Source: Methylocystis sp. (GTDB taxonomy: Bacteria > Pseudomonadota > Alphaproteobacteria > Rhizobiales > Beijerinckiaceae). Taken from it: DNA of 64,000 bases. The notes beneath the pieces were generated by a model. It ran no database searches. It saw nothing but the letters and a program-made list of their open reading frames with translations, and was not told the DNA's origin. Below are positions 46,542-56,225 of this stretch, one piece after another (position 1 is the stretch's first letter; each line of letters opens with the position of its first letter). The stretch is taken from positions 1 through 64,000 of the forward strand of contig JALHNQ010000015.1 of NCBI GenBank assembly GCA_022843405.1, given 5' to 3'. The translations under genes were made by a program, and so were the position numbers.

Positions 46542-47105
46542 ATGGTCAATGACAGCCTGATTTACGACGGGCGCACGCTGGATCTGCATCACCTGCGCCG
46601 CAAATGGGGATGGATCGTCGCGCTCGGCGCGCTGATGCTCATTGGCGGCCTGTTCGCGCTCTATAACGTCGCAACGGCCACGATCGTGACGGTGATCTAC
46701 GTCGGCGAGGCGATGCTCGTCGCCGGCGTGATGGAAATCATTACCGCCGTTCAGATAAGGCCCTGGGGCAGGGCGCTGCTGTGGGGCGCGATCGGAATCA
46801 TCACGATCCTCGCGGGCTTCTTCACGTTTCAGCATCCCTTGCTCGCAGCCGTGTCCCTGACCGCGCTCATCGGCGTCGCGCTGATCGTCGCCGGCCTGTT
46901 CAAGCTGATCCTCGCCTGGCACATACGCGATGTCGGGCCCTGGGGCCTCGTGGCCTTTTCGGGGGTGATCAGCGTCGCGCTCGGCGGCATGATCATCGCG
47001 GAATGGCCGACCTCGGGCCTCTACATCCTCGGCCTTTTCCTGGCGATCAATCTGATCTTCGAGGGCGTCAGCTGGATCACCGTCGGGCTTTCCGCAAAGG
47101 CGTGA
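46542..47105 (+). CDS. HdeD/DUF308 family membrane protein
   Basis: 187 residues with six predicted transmembrane helices in pairs, such as WIVALGALMLIGGLFALYN, IVTVIYVGEAMLVAGVMEII, LLWGAIGIITILAGFFTF and GLYILGLFLAINLIFEGVSW. The repeated G-x-x-x-x-x-GG-x-x pattern is that of HdeD/DUF308 proteins, linked in enterics to acid resistance. Function here unknown. A rho-independent terminator follows 15 bp after the stop, so it is a single-gene unit. Confidence 0.82.
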   Translation: MVNDSLIYDGRTLDLHHLRRKWGWIVALGALMLIGGLFALYNVATATIVTVIYVGEAMLVAGVMEIITAVQIRPWGRALLWGAIGIITILAGFFTFQHPLLAAVSLTALIGVALIVAGLFKLILAWHIRDVGPWGLVAFSGVISVALGGMIIAEWPTSGLYILGLFLAINLIFEGVSWITVGLSAKA

Positions 47106-47120
47106 GCGCCTCAGAATTTT

Positions 47121-47149
47121 AAGGGGCCGTCAAACGGCCCCTTAGTTTT
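47121..47149 (+). terminator. rho-independent terminator after the HdeD-like gene
   Basis: AAGGGGCCGT, loop CAA, ACGGCCCCTT, then AGTTTTC. Ten perfect pairs. AATTTT on the left also allows some activity on the other strand. Confidence 0.85.
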
Positions 47150-47248
47150 CGTCGCCCGCTGACGACGCCGGCCCTTTGACATCCCCCCGACCCCCCGGCA
47201 TTAGAGGCGCACTCCATAACGCCTTTATCACCCGGACCCGCCAGCCAA

Positions 47249-49885
47249 ATGAGACCCGAACGTTATAATTTCGCCGAGGCGGAGCCGCGCTGGCAAAAGA
47301 TTTGGGAAGAGAAACAATCCTTTAAGGCAGGCGATCGCCCTGGCGCCGCCAAATATTACGTGCTCGAGATGTTTCCCTATCCCTCGGGCCGGCTGCACAT
47401 GGGCCATGTGCGCAATTACTCGCTGGGCGACGTGGTCGCTCGCTTCATGCGCGCCAAGGGCTTCGACGTCCTGCATCCGATGGGGTGGGACGCTTTCGGC
47501 CTACCGGCCGAAAACGCCGCGGCGCAGACCGGCGCGCATCCGGCGCAATGGACCTACGCCAATATCGCCGCGATGCGCGCGCAGCTCAAAACGCTGGGCC
47601 TGTCGCTCGACTGGTCGCGCGAGATCGCCACCTGCGATCCCGAATATTACGGGCGCCAGCAACAGCTCTTCCTCAATTTTCTCAAAGCCGGCATCGTCGA
47701 CCGCAAGAAATCGAAAGTGAATTGGGACCCGGTCGACATGACCGTGCTCGCCAATGAGCAGGTCATCGACGGGCGCGGCTGGCGCTCGGGCGCGCTGGTC
47801 GAGCAGCGCGAGCTGACGCAGTGGTTCTTCAAGATCACCGACTATTCCGAAGAGCTGCTCGCCGCGCTCGACGAACTCGACCGCTGGCCCGACAAGGTGC
47901 GGCTCATGCAGCGCAACTGGATCGGGCGCTCGGAAGGCATGCTCGTGCGCTTCGCGCTGGCTGAGCCGCTCGGAGAAACGCGAGAGATCGAAGTCTTCAC
48001 CACCCGCGCCGACACGCTGTTTGGCGCGAAATTCGTCGCGCTCGCCGCGGACCATCCGCTGGCGAAAGCCGCGGCCGAAAAGGACCCCGCGCTCGCCGCT
48101 TTCGCGGAGGAATGCCGGCGCGGCGCGACCTCCGCCGAAGCCATCGAGACCGCCGAAAAGATGGGCTACGACACGGGACTGCGCGTCGTTCACCCCTTCG
48201 ACCCGAGTTGGACGCTGCCGGTCTATGTAGCGAATTTCATCCTGATGGATTACGGCACGGGCGCGATTTTCGGCTGCCCGGCGCATGACCAGCGCGATTT
48301 GGATTTCGCGACGAAATATCGGCTCGGCTTTAAGGTTGTGGTCTGTCCGGAAAGTCTCGATCCGCAGCAGCTCGAAAAGCAGATCGCCGAAAGCGGCGAA
48401 GCCTTTGAAGGCGATGGGCGCCTTGTCAATTCGGACTTCCTCGACGGGTTGACCGTGCCGGAGGCGAAGGAAGAGGTGGCCAACCGTCTGACGACGACGG
48501 CGCTGTTCGGCCGTCCCCAGGGCGAGCGCAAGGTGAATTTCAAGCTTCGCGACTGGGGGATTTCGCGGCAGCGCTATTGGGGATGCCCGATCCCGATCAT
48601 CCATTGCGAGACGTGCGGGCCGGTTCCGGTTCCCGAGGCCGATCTGCCGGTCAGGCTGCCGGAAGACGTCTCCTTCGACCAGCCGGGCAATCCGCTCGAC
48701 CGCCACCCGACCTGGCGCAATGTCGCCTGTCCCGCCTGCGGCGCGCCGGCGCGACGCGAGACCGACACGATGGACACTTTCGTCGACTCGTCTTGGTATT
48801 ACGCGCGCTTCGCCGATCCGCATAACGCTCTTGAGCCGGCGAGCGCAGAGGCGGTGGCGCGCTGGCTGCCGGTCGATCAATATATCGGCGGCATTGAGCA
48901 CGCGATTCTGCATCTGCTCTATTCGCGCTTCTTCACCCGCGCCATGCGCGATAGCGGCCACGCCGCGGTCGCGGAGCCGTTCGCGGGACTCTTCACCCAG
49001 GGCATGGTGGTTCACGAGACCTACCGCGCGCCGGACGGCCAATGGGTCGCGCCCGACGCCATCCGCGTCGAGGCCAAGGACGGCGGCCGCCGCGCCTTTC
49101 TCATCGACGGCGACGTGGAGATCGAAATCGGCCCGATCGAAAAAATGTCGAAGTCGAAGAAGAATACGGTCGACCCCGACGACATTGTCGCGAGCTATGG
49201 CGCCGATACGGCGCGGCTTTTTGTTCTGTCCGACAGCCCGCCCGACCGTGACGTGATCTGGTCGGACGAGGGCGCGCAGGGCGCCTGGCGCTTCATTCAG
49301 CGTCTGTGGCGGCTGACCGGCGAACTGGGGCGGGTCGCGGCTCCCGTCGGCGCCGAGCCGCCGCCGGCGTTTCACGATCTCGCGCTCGCCGTGCGCAAGG
49401 CGACGCATCGTTCGATCGCCCAGGCGAGCGAAAATATCGAGCGGTTGCGCTTTAACAGCGCCATCGCCCGCATCCGCGAATTCGCCAATGAGCTGACCAG
49501 CGCGCTCGACGCCGTGACCGAAACGCCGGTTCCGGACGACCTCGCTTTCGCCTTCCGCGAGGCGGCGGACGCGCTCATTCGCCTCGTCGCGCCGATGACG
49601 CCCCATGTCGCCGAGGAATGCTGGGCCGATTTGGGCCACAAAGGTCTGGTTGCTGAAGCGCCTTGGCCGGCGGCCGATCCTACCCTGGTGGCGTTGGAGA
49701 TGATAAGCCTGCCGGTGCAGGTCAACGGCAGAAAGCGCGCCGAAATTATCGTCGCCCATGACGCCGACGAAGAAACGATTCGCAAAGAAGCTTTGGCGCA
49801 AGATGGGGTTCAGCGCGCCATGGAAGGCAGACCGCTGAAGAAGTTCATTCTCGTTCCGAAAAGGATCGTCAATGTGGTGGTTTAG
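47249..49885 (+). CDS. leuS: leucine--tRNA ligase
   Basis: Class I synthetase, 878 residues. Starts [23 protein letters not shown]-type motif is [15 protein letters not shown] (about residue 45), the editing CP1 domain has the GCPAHDQRD block, [17 protein letters not shown] is typical, and the catalytic loop is [14 protein letters not shown] zinc-like [18 protein letters not shown] segment is present. The 3' end overlaps the first frame of lptE by 14 bp. Confidence 0.96.
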   Translation: MRPERYNFAEAEPRWQKIWEEKQSFKAGDRPGAAKYYVLEMFPYPSGRLHMGHVRNYSLGDVVARFMRAKGFDVLHPMGWDAFGLPAENAAAQTGAHPAQWTYANIAAMRAQLKTLGLSLDWSREIATCDPEYYGRQQQLFLNFLKAGIVDRKKSKVNWDPVDMTVLANEQVIDGRGWRSGALVEQRELTQWFFKITDYSEELLAALDELDRWPDKVRLMQRNWIGRSEGMLVRFALAEPLGETREIEVFTTRADTLFGAKFVALAADHPLAKAAAEKDPALAAFAEECRRGATSAEAIETAEKMGYDTGLRVVHPFDPSWTLPVYVANFILMDYGTGAIFGCPAHDQRDLDFATKYRLGFKVVVCPESLDPQQLEKQIAESGEAFEGDGRLVNSDFLDGLTVPEAKEEVANRLTTTALFGRPQGERKVNFKLRDWGISRQRYWGCPIPIIHCETCGPVPVPEADLPVRLPEDVSFDQPGNPLDRHPTWRNVACPACGAPARRETDTMDTFVDSSWYYARFADPHNALEPASAEAVARWLPVDQYIGGIEHAILHLLYSRFFTRAMRDSGHAAVAEPFAGLFTQGMVVHETYRAPDGQWVAPDAIRVEAKDGGRRAFLIDGDVEIEIGPIEKMSKSKKNTVDPDDIVASYGADTARLFVLSDSPPDRDVIWSDEGAQGAWRFIQRLWRLTGELGRVAAPVGAEPPPAFHDLALAVRKATHRSIAQASENIERLRFNSAIARIREFANELTSALDAVTETPVPDDLAFAFREAADALIRLVAPMTPHVAEECWADLGHKGLVAEAPWPAADPTLVALEMISLPVQVNGRKRAEIIVAHDADEETIRKEALAQDGVQRAMEGRPLKKFILVPKRIVNVVV

Positions 49886-49886
49886 G

Positions 49887-49962
49887 AAAACGGCAGTCGG
49901 CAGGTCGGCAGTCGAAACCCGTCCTACCGCCGAAGGTCGACTGCCGGCTGCCCCGTTCCGGC
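49887..49962. repeat. repeat, family D, at the start of lptE
   Basis: It contains GGCAGTCGGCAGGTCGGCAG and, inverted, GACTGCCGGCTGCC. Its reverse complement resembles 15735-15806 (GGAACGG, CAGCCGGC, CTTCGGCGGTA in the same order). It fills the space between the leuS stop and the lptE signal sequence. Confidence 0.6.
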
Positions 49963-49964
49963 AA

Positions 49965-50498
49965 ATGACGGTTCTATTGGCGGCGCTGCTCGCCCTGCCG
50001 CTCGCTGGCTGTCTTCAGCCGCTTTACGCGCCGGCGGGCATCGGATTCGATTCATCGCCGCTCGCGGCCGAGCTGCAAGCGATCGAAGTCGACGAAATTC
50101 CGCTGCGGCTGGGGCATTATGTTCGCAATGAACTGATCTTCGGCCTGAATGGCACAGGCTCCCATCCGCCGCCGCGCTACCGGCTGATGGTGACGCTCCG
50201 CGAGCGCGTGCAGACGCCGATTCTCGACACGGTGACCGGTCGCGCCACTTCGGCGACGGTGATCGTCGACGCCGAATACCGGCTTGTCACCGTGCCCCAG
50301 GAGGTCGAGCTGACGAAGGGCATCGCCTTCAATATCGCGAGCTATGACCGTTTCTCGAACCGCTTCTCCAATGTGCGCGCCGCGCGCGACGCGGAGATTC
50401 GCAATGCGCGGGTCATCGCCGAATCGATCCGCACGAGAATCGCCACCGTAATGGCGGCGCGCCTGTCGCCCGTCCCGCCGCCCGTCGTTCCCAATTGA
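49965..50498 (+). CDS. lptE: LPS-assembly lipoprotein LptE
   Basis: Outer-membrane lipoprotein that plugs LptD in lipopolysaccharide export; 177 residues from ATG 49965. Lipobox LAGC at residues 13-16 follows a short hydrophobic start (TVLLAALLALPLAGC), then LQPLYAP as in alphaproteobacterial LptE and RYRLMVTLRERV. An in-frame ATG at 49872, overlapping leuS, would add 31 residues encoded by a family-D repeat; this would place charged sequence before the signal. Context leuS-lptE-holA is conserved in Rhizobiales and supports the call despite weak sequence conservation. Confidence 0.85.
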   Translation: MTVLLAALLALPLAGCLQPLYAPAGIGFDSSPLAAELQAIEVDEIPLRLGHYVRNELIFGLNGTGSHPPPRYRLMVTLRERVQTPILDTVTGRATSATVIVDAEYRLVTVPQEVELTKGIAFNIASYDRFSNRFSNVRAARDAEIRNARVIAESIRTRIATVMAARLSPVPPPVVPN

Positions 50499-50523
50499 CG
50501 GGGGCGGCCGACAACAGCGCATC

Positions 50524-51552
50524 ATGACGGCGGTCAGGACTCGCGACGCCGAACGCTTCATCGCCGCGCCGCCGGAGGGCGTTTTCCTTTTTCTCCTCTT
50601 TGGCGCGGATGCCGGCATGGCGCGCGAGCGCGCGCTGGCGCTTATCGACAAGCGCGTCGACGATCGGCGCGATCCGTTCCAATTCGTCGAAATGAGCGGC
50701 GACGCGGTCGCCGCCGACCCGCTTGCGCTGCTCGATGAGGCCAACACCACGCCGCTGTTTGGCGGACGGCGCGCGATCCTCGTCGAGACCGGCGCCAAAT
50801 CGGTGCTGCCGGCGATCAATTCGCTCATCGCCGCGCCGCCGGCGCATTGCACGATCGTGCTGACAGCCGGCGCGCTGAGGCGCGACTCGCCGCTGCGCAA
50901 GATTGTCGAGGGCGCAAAGCAGGCGGCGGCGATCGAATGCCAGCCCGACGCCGAAGCGGATTTGCAGGCGCTGATCGATCGCAGCCTCAGAGACGCTGGC
51001 CTCGTCGCAAGCCCGGAGGCGCGCGGCCTGCTGCTCGGCGCGCTTGGCGAGGACCGGCTGATGAGCCGGGCGGAGCTCTCAAAGCTCGCGCTCTATATGC
51101 ATGGCCGCGAGCATGTCGAAGCCAAGGACGTCGAAGCGATCGTCGCGCATGCCTCGAACATTGCGTCCGATCGCGTGGTGACGGCGGCGTTTGGCGGAAA
51201 CGCCGACATTCGCGCGGTGGTCGACGCCTATTTCGTTCAGGACGGCGACGCCTCTCAGCTGCTCGTCGGCGCGCTGCGCTATGCCGTCGCGCTGCACCGC
51301 GCCCGTCTTGCCATGGAGCGCGAAGGCGGGCGTCCGGACGCCGGCGTCTCGGCGCTGATGCGCGCGGGCTTCGGCTTCATGCACCGTGCGCTGATGGAGG
51401 AGCAGCTCAAGAACTGGTCGTCAATGCGCCTCGGCGCGCTGATCGAGCCGCTGCGCGCCGCCCAGACGCGGGCGCGCGCCAACGCCGCCGCGGCGCAAAT
51501 GGAAGCCGAGCGCGCGCTGTGGAACGTCGCGAAAGCGAGCGCTCGGCGATAA
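50524..51552 (+). CDS. holA: DNA polymerase III subunit delta
   Basis: Clamp-loader subunit that opens the beta clamp; 342 residues, normal length. The N-terminal AAA-like domain shows VFLFLLFGADAGMARERA; NTTPLFGGRRAILVE, ELSKLALYMHG and the C-terminal collar (DASQLLVGALRYAVALHRAR) are family features. As in other delta subunits, no functional P-loop is present. It follows lptE by 25 bp in the leuS-lptE-holA unit. Confidence 0.92.
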   Translation: MTAVRTRDAERFIAAPPEGVFLFLLFGADAGMARERALALIDKRVDDRRDPFQFVEMSGDAVAADPLALLDEANTTPLFGGRRAILVETGAKSVLPAINSLIAAPPAHCTIVLTAGALRRDSPLRKIVEGAKQAAAIECQPDAEADLQALIDRSLRDAGLVASPEARGLLLGALGEDRLMSRAELSKLALYMHGREHVEAKDVEAIVAHASNIASDRVVTAAFGGNADIRAVVDAYFVQDGDASQLLVGALRYAVALHRARLAMEREGGRPDAGVSALMRAGFGFMHRALMEEQLKNWSSMRLGALIEPLRAAQTRARANAAAAQMEAERALWNVAKASARR

Positions 51553-51909
51553 TCAGCCCGCGCCTTCGTCCATCAATATGTTGAAGCCGCCGAAGATCAT
51601 GCGCTTGCCGTCGAACGGCATCGGCATGTCCTTCATGCGCGGATCTTCGTGCATTTTTTTGTGGGCTGCGTCGCGAATGTCTTTCGACGGCCAGATGACC
51701 CAGGAGAACACGACATTCTCGCCGCTTTCGGCGGCGATGGCGCGCTTGAAGTCGGTGACTTTGCCGTCGGGTACGTCGTCGCCCCAGCATTCGACGACGC
51801 GCAGCGCGCCCCGCTCCTTCATGATCGGCCACATTAGAGCGGCGGCCTTATGGTAATCATCCTTCTTGCCCACGGGGACGGGAATAACGAAACCGTCGAC
51901 ATAGCTCAT
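51553..51909 (-). CDS. DUF1428 (YbaA-like) protein
   Basis: 118 residues: MSYVDGFVIPVPVGKKDDY at the N-terminus, then ALRVVECWGDDVPDGK, FSWVIWPSKDIRDAAHKKM and MPFDGKRMIFGGFNIL. This ferredoxin-like (dimeric alpha/beta barrel) family, named DUF1428, is of unknown function and may include small monooxygenase-like or stress proteins. ATG 51909 has AAGGAG eight bases upstream. Convergent with holA, with stop codons adjoining. Downstream of purQ but with 70 bp between. Confidence 0.85.
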   Translation of the reverse strand: MSYVDGFVIPVPVGKKDDYHKAAALMWPIMKERGALRVVECWGDDVPDGKVTDFKRAIAAESGENVVFSWVIWPSKDIRDAAHKKMHEDPRMKDMPMPFDGKRMIFGGFNILMDEGAG

Positions 51910-51979
51910 TGCGCCGCTCCTTCTTGCCAAAGCGTCTTTGACGCCGCCTCTGGAAACGACAATCGGTCGTCTCGATTGT

Positions 51980-52669
51980 TTACGCCGCGCTGGCGAGGCT
52001 CTCGAAAAGCGCGCGGCCGTCAATTCCGCCCACAAGCGGGTCGATGAGGTTTTCGGGATGCGGCATCAGGCCGAGCACATTGCGCCCATCCGAATAGACG
52101 CCGGCGATGTCGTTGCGCGAGCCGTTGGGATTGGCGTCGCCGCCGACATTGCCGGCCGAGTCGCAGTAGCGGAAGGCGACAAGGCCGTCGCCCTCCAGGC
52201 GCTCGATCGTCGCGTCGTCGGCTTCGTAATTGCCTTCGCCATGGGCGATGCAAACTTCGATCGTCTGGCCCTGGACGTAATGGCGTGTGAAGGCAGTGTC
52301 GTTGCGTTCGACCTTGAGATGCTGCATCCGACAGACGAAACGCAGATTGGCGTTGCGCATCAGCACGCCCGGCAGCAGGCCGCTTTCGCAGAGAATCTGG
52401 AAGCCGTTGCAGACGCCGAGCACAAGTCCGCCGCGCGCCGCATGCGCCCGCACGGCATCCATGATCGCGGCGCGGCCGGCGATCGCGCCGCAGCGCAGAT
52501 AATCGCCATAGGAAAAGCCGCCGGGCAGCACGACAAGATCAGTCCCGGCGGGGAGCTCGTGGTCGGCGTGCCACAGCATCGAAGGCTCGCGCCCGGTCGC
52601 CTGTTTCAGCGCGCGGGCCATGTCGCCTTCGCGATTGGAGCCGGGGAAAACGACGACGGCGGCTTTCAT
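51980..52669 (-). CDS. purQ: phosphoribosylformylglycinamidine synthase, glutaminase subunit
   Basis: Class I amidotransferase supplying ammonia to PurL; 229 residues. N-terminus MKAAVVVFPGSNREGD; nucleophile Cys in VLGVCNGFQIL; catalytic His in GLMPHPENL. It works with PurS, encoded about 95 bp upstream, and with PurL, which is not in this window. Confidence 0.95.
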   Translation of the reverse strand: MKAAVVVFPGSNREGDMARALKQATGREPSMLWHADHELPAGTDLVVLPGGFSYGDYLRCGAIAGRAAIMDAVRAHAARGGLVLGVCNGFQILCESGLLPGVLMRNANLRFVCRMQHLKVERNDTAFTRHYVQGQTIEVCIAHGEGNYEADDATIERLEGDGLVAFRYCDSAGNVGGDANPNGSRNDIAGVYSDGRNVLGLMPHPENLIDPLVGGIDGRALFESLASAA

Positions 52670-52683
52670 GGACAGGTCCCGAT

Positions 52684-52745
52684 TGGCAGGTCGGCAGTCG
52701 GCGGCGGGTCGTCGGGAAAGCGCCGCCTGCCGCCCGCCGACGCCC
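52684..52745. repeat. repeat related to family D, between purS and purQ
   Basis: GGCAGGTCGGCAGTCGGCGG is followed by an inverted GCCGCCTGCCGCCCGCCGA. It is shorter than the copies at 15735-15806 and 49887-49962, and lies in the purS-purQ gap. Confidence 0.5.
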
Positions 52746-52762
52746 GACGGCCGTATATCGCG

Positions 52763-52999
52763 TCACACATCGATCTGATAGTTTTCAATCACGGTGTTGG
52801 CGAGCAGCTTCTCGCAGGCGATTTGCAACTGAGCTTTCGCGGCGGCCGCGTCGGCTCCGGCGAACTCCACGTCGAACACCTTGCCCTGCCGTACGCTCGC
52901 GACGCCCTCGACGCCGAGCGATTTCAGCGCGCCCTCGATCGCTTTGCCTTGCGGATCGAGAATGCCGGATCTGAGAGTGACGACGACGCGGGCTTTCAT
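52763..52999 (-). CDS. purS: phosphoribosylformylglycinamidine synthase subunit PurS
   Basis: 78 residues. MKARVVVTLRSGILDPQGKA is the family start and VASVRQGKVFDVEF and LANTVIENYQIDV are conserved. PurS bridges PurQ and the small-type PurL; its presence implies the three-subunit enzyme. Upstream of purQ on the same strand. Confidence 0.94.
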   Translation of the reverse strand: MKARVVVTLRSGILDPQGKAIEGALKSLGVEGVASVRQGKVFDVEFAGADAAAAKAQLQIACEKLLANTVIENYQIDV

Positions 53000-53163
53000 C
53001 GGCTGAGGTCCATGTTGAATGGAGAAGTGTTAGTGGGGGCCATACAAACACGCAATCTCAATTACTCCGATATTCACCAGATCGCCATCGGTCTCGGGAA
53101 GGTTGCGTTCCGCCTTTTTTCTGAAGCGGTTCGGGGTAAGCATGCCGGGGGTAAGATCAAGCC

Positions 53164-54270
53164 ATGAATCTTCAACGTCTACCGATTTTTTGGATCGCGA
53201 CGGCTGTCGTCATCGCCGGAATGGTTGTCCTGCTAAGCGAAATCCTGACGCCATTTTTGGTTGGGATTGCTCTGGCTTATCTACTCGACCCGCTCGTCAC
53301 TCGGCTCGAGCGCTTCGGATTGGGTCGCGGCGTCGCGGCGTTCGGAATCATTAGCCTTTTCTACGGCGCGATTATCTCCTTGATCGTCGTTCTCACGCCG
53401 ATCCTCGGCGAGGAGATCGCGCTTTTCATCGCAAAGCTCCCTGGCTATCTCACGCAACTGCAAAGCTTGGCGACAGATCCAGGCCGGCCATGGATGCGCC
53501 AGATCATCGGCGAGGCGCTCAGTGAAGCTCGGCAATCGACTGGAGAACTGACCACCCTCGGCGCTCATTTGAGCGCACACCTCTTGCGTCGGCTATGGTC
53601 GGACGGCCGCGCATTGGCGTCGATCTTCTCCTTGCTCGTCGTCACGCCAATCGTCACCTTCTATCTGCTCATTGACTGGGACCAAATCATCGCGACGCTC
53701 GACAAGATGATTCCGGCGACGCAGCGGGAGACCGTGCGGGCTCTGGCGTCTGAGATCAATGAGACGATCAGCGTCTTTCTACGCGGCCAGGCGATTATTT
53801 GCCTCATTCTCGCTTTGTATTATGCCTTGGCGCTGGAATTATTAGGACTCAATCACGCCTATCTGATCGGCGCAGCCGCAGGGCTGATCAGTTTTATTCC
53901 CTATTTGGGCGAGCTGACCGGCGTCGTCCTATCGGTTGGCGTGGCGCTACTTCAGTTTTGGCCAAGCTGGAGCTCGATCCCCATCATCTTGGGGATTTTC
54001 ATCGCTGGAGAATTGGTCGACGATAATGTGTTGACCCCCCATTTCATCGGCGCGCGCGTCAAGCTTAGTCCGCTCCTGGTCATGTTCGCCGTCGCCGCCT
54101 TCGGCTATCTGTTCGGCTTTGTCGGTCTTCTCATCGCCGTGCCGTTAGCGGCGACGATCGGCGTGATCGTGCGCTTTATCATGGCGCAAGGCTTGGAGGC
54201 GTCGTTTGACCAAGCGTCGGGAGTCGACGCGCCGACTCTTCCGCCGAAGAAGCGGCATTGGTGGTTATGA
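53164..54270 (+). CDS. AI-2E/PerM-family membrane transporter
   Basis: 368 residues with seven to eight transmembrane helices: IFWIATAVVIAGMVVLLSEI at the N-terminus, then ILTPFLVGIALAYLLDPLV (the conserved AYLLDPLV motif), VVTPIVTFYLLIDWD, a re-entrant region with LIGAAAGLISFIPYLGELTG and the final GFVGLLIAVPLAATIGVI. The family ranges from the AI-2 exporter TqsA to sodium/proton antiporters, so substrate is unknown. It lies on the plus strand between purC and purS, which are on the minus strand, and ends with its own terminator. Confidence 0.85.
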   Translation: MNLQRLPIFWIATAVVIAGMVVLLSEILTPFLVGIALAYLLDPLVTRLERFGLGRGVAAFGIISLFYGAIISLIVVLTPILGEEIALFIAKLPGYLTQLQSLATDPGRPWMRQIIGEALSEARQSTGELTTLGAHLSAHLLRRLWSDGRALASIFSLLVVTPIVTFYLLIDWDQIIATLDKMIPATQRETVRALASEINETISVFLRGQAIICLILALYYALALELLGLNHAYLIGAAAGLISFIPYLGELTGVVLSVGVALLQFWPSWSSIPIILGIFIAGELVDDNVLTPHFIGARVKLSPLLVMFAVAAFGYLFGFVGLLIAVPLAATIGVIVRFIMAQGLEASFDQASGVDAPTLPPKKRHWWL

Positions 54271-54355
54271 CCAGCATCGAGTCCCGGCGGGCGGGACGCT
54301 TCGACGAACAATCGGATCGCCGCGCGCGAGGTAATTCCGCGCTTAGAATGCGACA

Positions 54356-54392
54356 AAGCCGCGTTCCGGCTTCAGCCGACGCGGCTTTTTTT
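54356..54392 (+). terminator. rho-independent terminator of the PerM-like gene
   Basis: AAGCCGCG pairs with CGCGGCTT around a 16-base loop that itself contains GGCTTCAGCC, followed by seven T. Lies 85 bp after the stop. Confidence 0.8.
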
Positions 54393-54439
54393 GTTCGCGC
54401 AGTCTTTCCCAAATAGCGGCCCGGCGCCCGCGGCGCCGG

Positions 54440-55234
54440 CTACTGCACCAGCTTCGGCGCGCCGGTGCGGATCGTCTCGTTTTCCTGCATGATGCCGAGC
54501 CGCCGCGCGACCTCTGTATAGGCTTCCACCAGCCCGCCCAGATCGCGACGGAAGCGGTCCTTGTCGAGCTTGTCGTTCGACTTGATGTCCCACAGCCGGC
54601 AGCTGTCGGGCGAAATCTCGTCGGCGACGACGATCCGCATCATATCGCCTTCCCAGAGCCGTCCGCATTCCATCTTGAAGTCGACGAGGCGGATGCCGAC
54701 GCCAAGGAACAGCCCGGAGAGAAAGTCGTTGACGCGAATGGCGAGCGCCATCACGTCGTCGATCTCCTGCGGTGTCGCCCAGCCGAAGGCGGTGATGTGC
54801 TCTTCCGACACCATCGGGTCGTCGAGGGCGTCGTTCTTATAATAAAATTCGATGATCGAGCGGGGCAGTTGCGTGCCCTCTTCCATGCCGAGGCGCTTGG
54901 CGAGCGAGCCGGCCGCAACATTGCGCACGACGACTTCGAGCGGAATGATCTCCACCTCGCGGATGAGCTGCTCGCGCATGTTCAGCCGGCGAATGAAGTG
55001 GGTCGGCACGCCGATGCTGTTCAGATGCTGGAAGATATATTCCGAGATACGGTTGTTGAGCACGCCCTTGCCGTCGATTACCTCATGCTTCTTCGCATTG
55101 AAGGCCGTGGCGTCGTCCTTGAAGTGCTGAATCAAAGTGCCGGGCTCCGGGCCCTCATAGAGGACCTTGGCCTTGCCCTCGTAAATGCGGCGACGGCGGT
55201 TCATCGGGATCAACCGGGGCTTGAGAAAATCCAT
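54440..55234 (-). CDS. purC: phosphoribosylaminoimidazole-succinocarboxamide synthase
   Basis: SAICAR synthetase, 264 residues from ATG 55234, which has AGGAG 13 bases upstream. Many relatives start ten codons later at [18 protein letters not shown] (ATG 55204), so the N-terminus is uncertain. Conserved blocks: [39 protein letters not shown], and [10 protein letters not shown] with [13 protein letters not shown]. Usually clustered with purS and purQ; here the PerM-like gene on the other strand separates them. Confidence 0.94.
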   Translation of the reverse strand: MDFLKPRLIPMNRRRRIYEGKAKVLYEGPEPGTLIQHFKDDATAFNAKKHEVIDGKGVLNNRISEYIFQHLNSIGVPTHFIRRLNMREQLIREVEIIPLEVVVRNVAAGSLAKRLGMEEGTQLPRSIIEFYYKNDALDDPMVSEEHITAFGWATPQEIDDVMALAIRVNDFLSGLFLGVGIRLVDFKMECGRLWEGDMMRIVVADEISPDSCRLWDIKSNDKLDKDRFRRDLGGLVEAYTEVARRLGIMQENETIRTGAPKLVQ

Positions 55235-55619
55235 GGGGTGGGCTTGGCTCCTCCGAAGTCGTGTCCGCTTGCAGCCGCCCGTTCCGGGGCGCGGGGCCTC
55301 AGGGAGCGGCGGCGGGCAAGGGCCCGGGCCGAAGATCACGGCGGTCGTAGCGTCTTTAGCCGCCAGTGACAAGCCGACATCGCATTCTATCGCAAAGGGA
55401 AAGGCGATACAATGAGACTGACAGGGCGGCGGCCGAGCGTTACCGTGGCCCTGTCATTTCCTCTCGCGCGTCTGCGCCCACTATTTGAGCACATGGATTG
55501 CGCCGCTTATTTTTGAAGCTTCCGGGCGCTCTGTCGCCCCTGCGACTCAGGGCGTGGGCGGAAATCAAGACACGCGAGGAAGACAGATTCCGCCCACCGA
55601 GGCGCCCATTCCGCTCGCT
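55235..55619. other. 385-bp gap between purC and the small secreted-protein gene
   Basis: No gene is supported. The hairpin at 55554-55597 (GTGGGCGGAA with TTCCGCCCAC, 24-base loop) lies just beyond the stop of the minus-strand gene at 55620 and may act as its terminator. The remainder must contain the purC promoter region. Confidence 0.45.
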
Positions 55620-55889
55620 CTATTTCCAGCCCGCCTGTTTCTCGCAGTCTTTTTGGGCTTCAGGATTGGACTTTTCCCATTCGGTGACGGAACGCGTTTC
55701 GCTGTCGTCCATCTTCTCGTTCATGCAAATGCAATAAGCGCGGATAATGGCGGGCGTGCCGCCTTCTTCGCCCTTGTTGTCGCTGATGCATTGATTGATC
55801 CATTTGAGGTCGTCGCTATTCATTTTCTGGGCGAACGCCGGCCCGCTGAAGACCAAGGCGCAAAAAGTGGCGATTGCAAATTTCCTCAT
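55620..55889 (-). CDS. small exported four-cysteine protein
   Basis: 89 residues. A clean signal peptide (MRKFAIATFCALVFSGPAFA) is followed by a 69-residue domain with Cys in WINQCISDN, the pair YCICMNEKM, and a last Cys in AQKDCEKQAGW. The C-x(~20)-YCxC-x(~25)-C layout probably makes two disulfides in the periplasm. The same layout is seen in the element-encoded membrane protein at 7432-7956. Function unknown. ATG 55889 gives the signal peptide; upstream frame ignored. Confidence 0.65.
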   Translation of the reverse strand: MRKFAIATFCALVFSGPAFAQKMNSDDLKWINQCISDNKGEEGGTPAIIRAYCICMNEKMDDSETRSVTEWEKSNPEAQKDCEKQAGWK

Positions 55890-56225
55890 TGATGACTCCC
55901 CCGCCTGGTCCGACGATCGGACGGCGAACAGTAGCATTTGGACCAGGTTTGGCGAGCCGGCGCGGCCTCGCTTGCGATTTATTTTTGCCGGGCCCGATCT
56001 CCGCGCCGCGGTTGACCCGCTCGAGCGTCGACTGGCCGCCATTTTGCGCGCGTCGAAAAAACGCCGCGGCGCGCCCGTCCGCGATCGGCCGAAATCGGGC
56101 GTTTGGACACAGCCAAGATCGGGTTTTCCGCCATTGGCTTTGCGCGCGAATGCGCCTATATCGAGCGGGAGCAGACGCGGTTTTTCCGCTCGCCCTCCCT
56201 ATCGAACAGCCCGCCGAGGATGCAC

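Noticed and set aside
47501-49801. 766-codon frame opposite leuS
   Set aside because: Shadow of leuS caused by high GC at third positions; Arg-rich low-complexity product without motifs.
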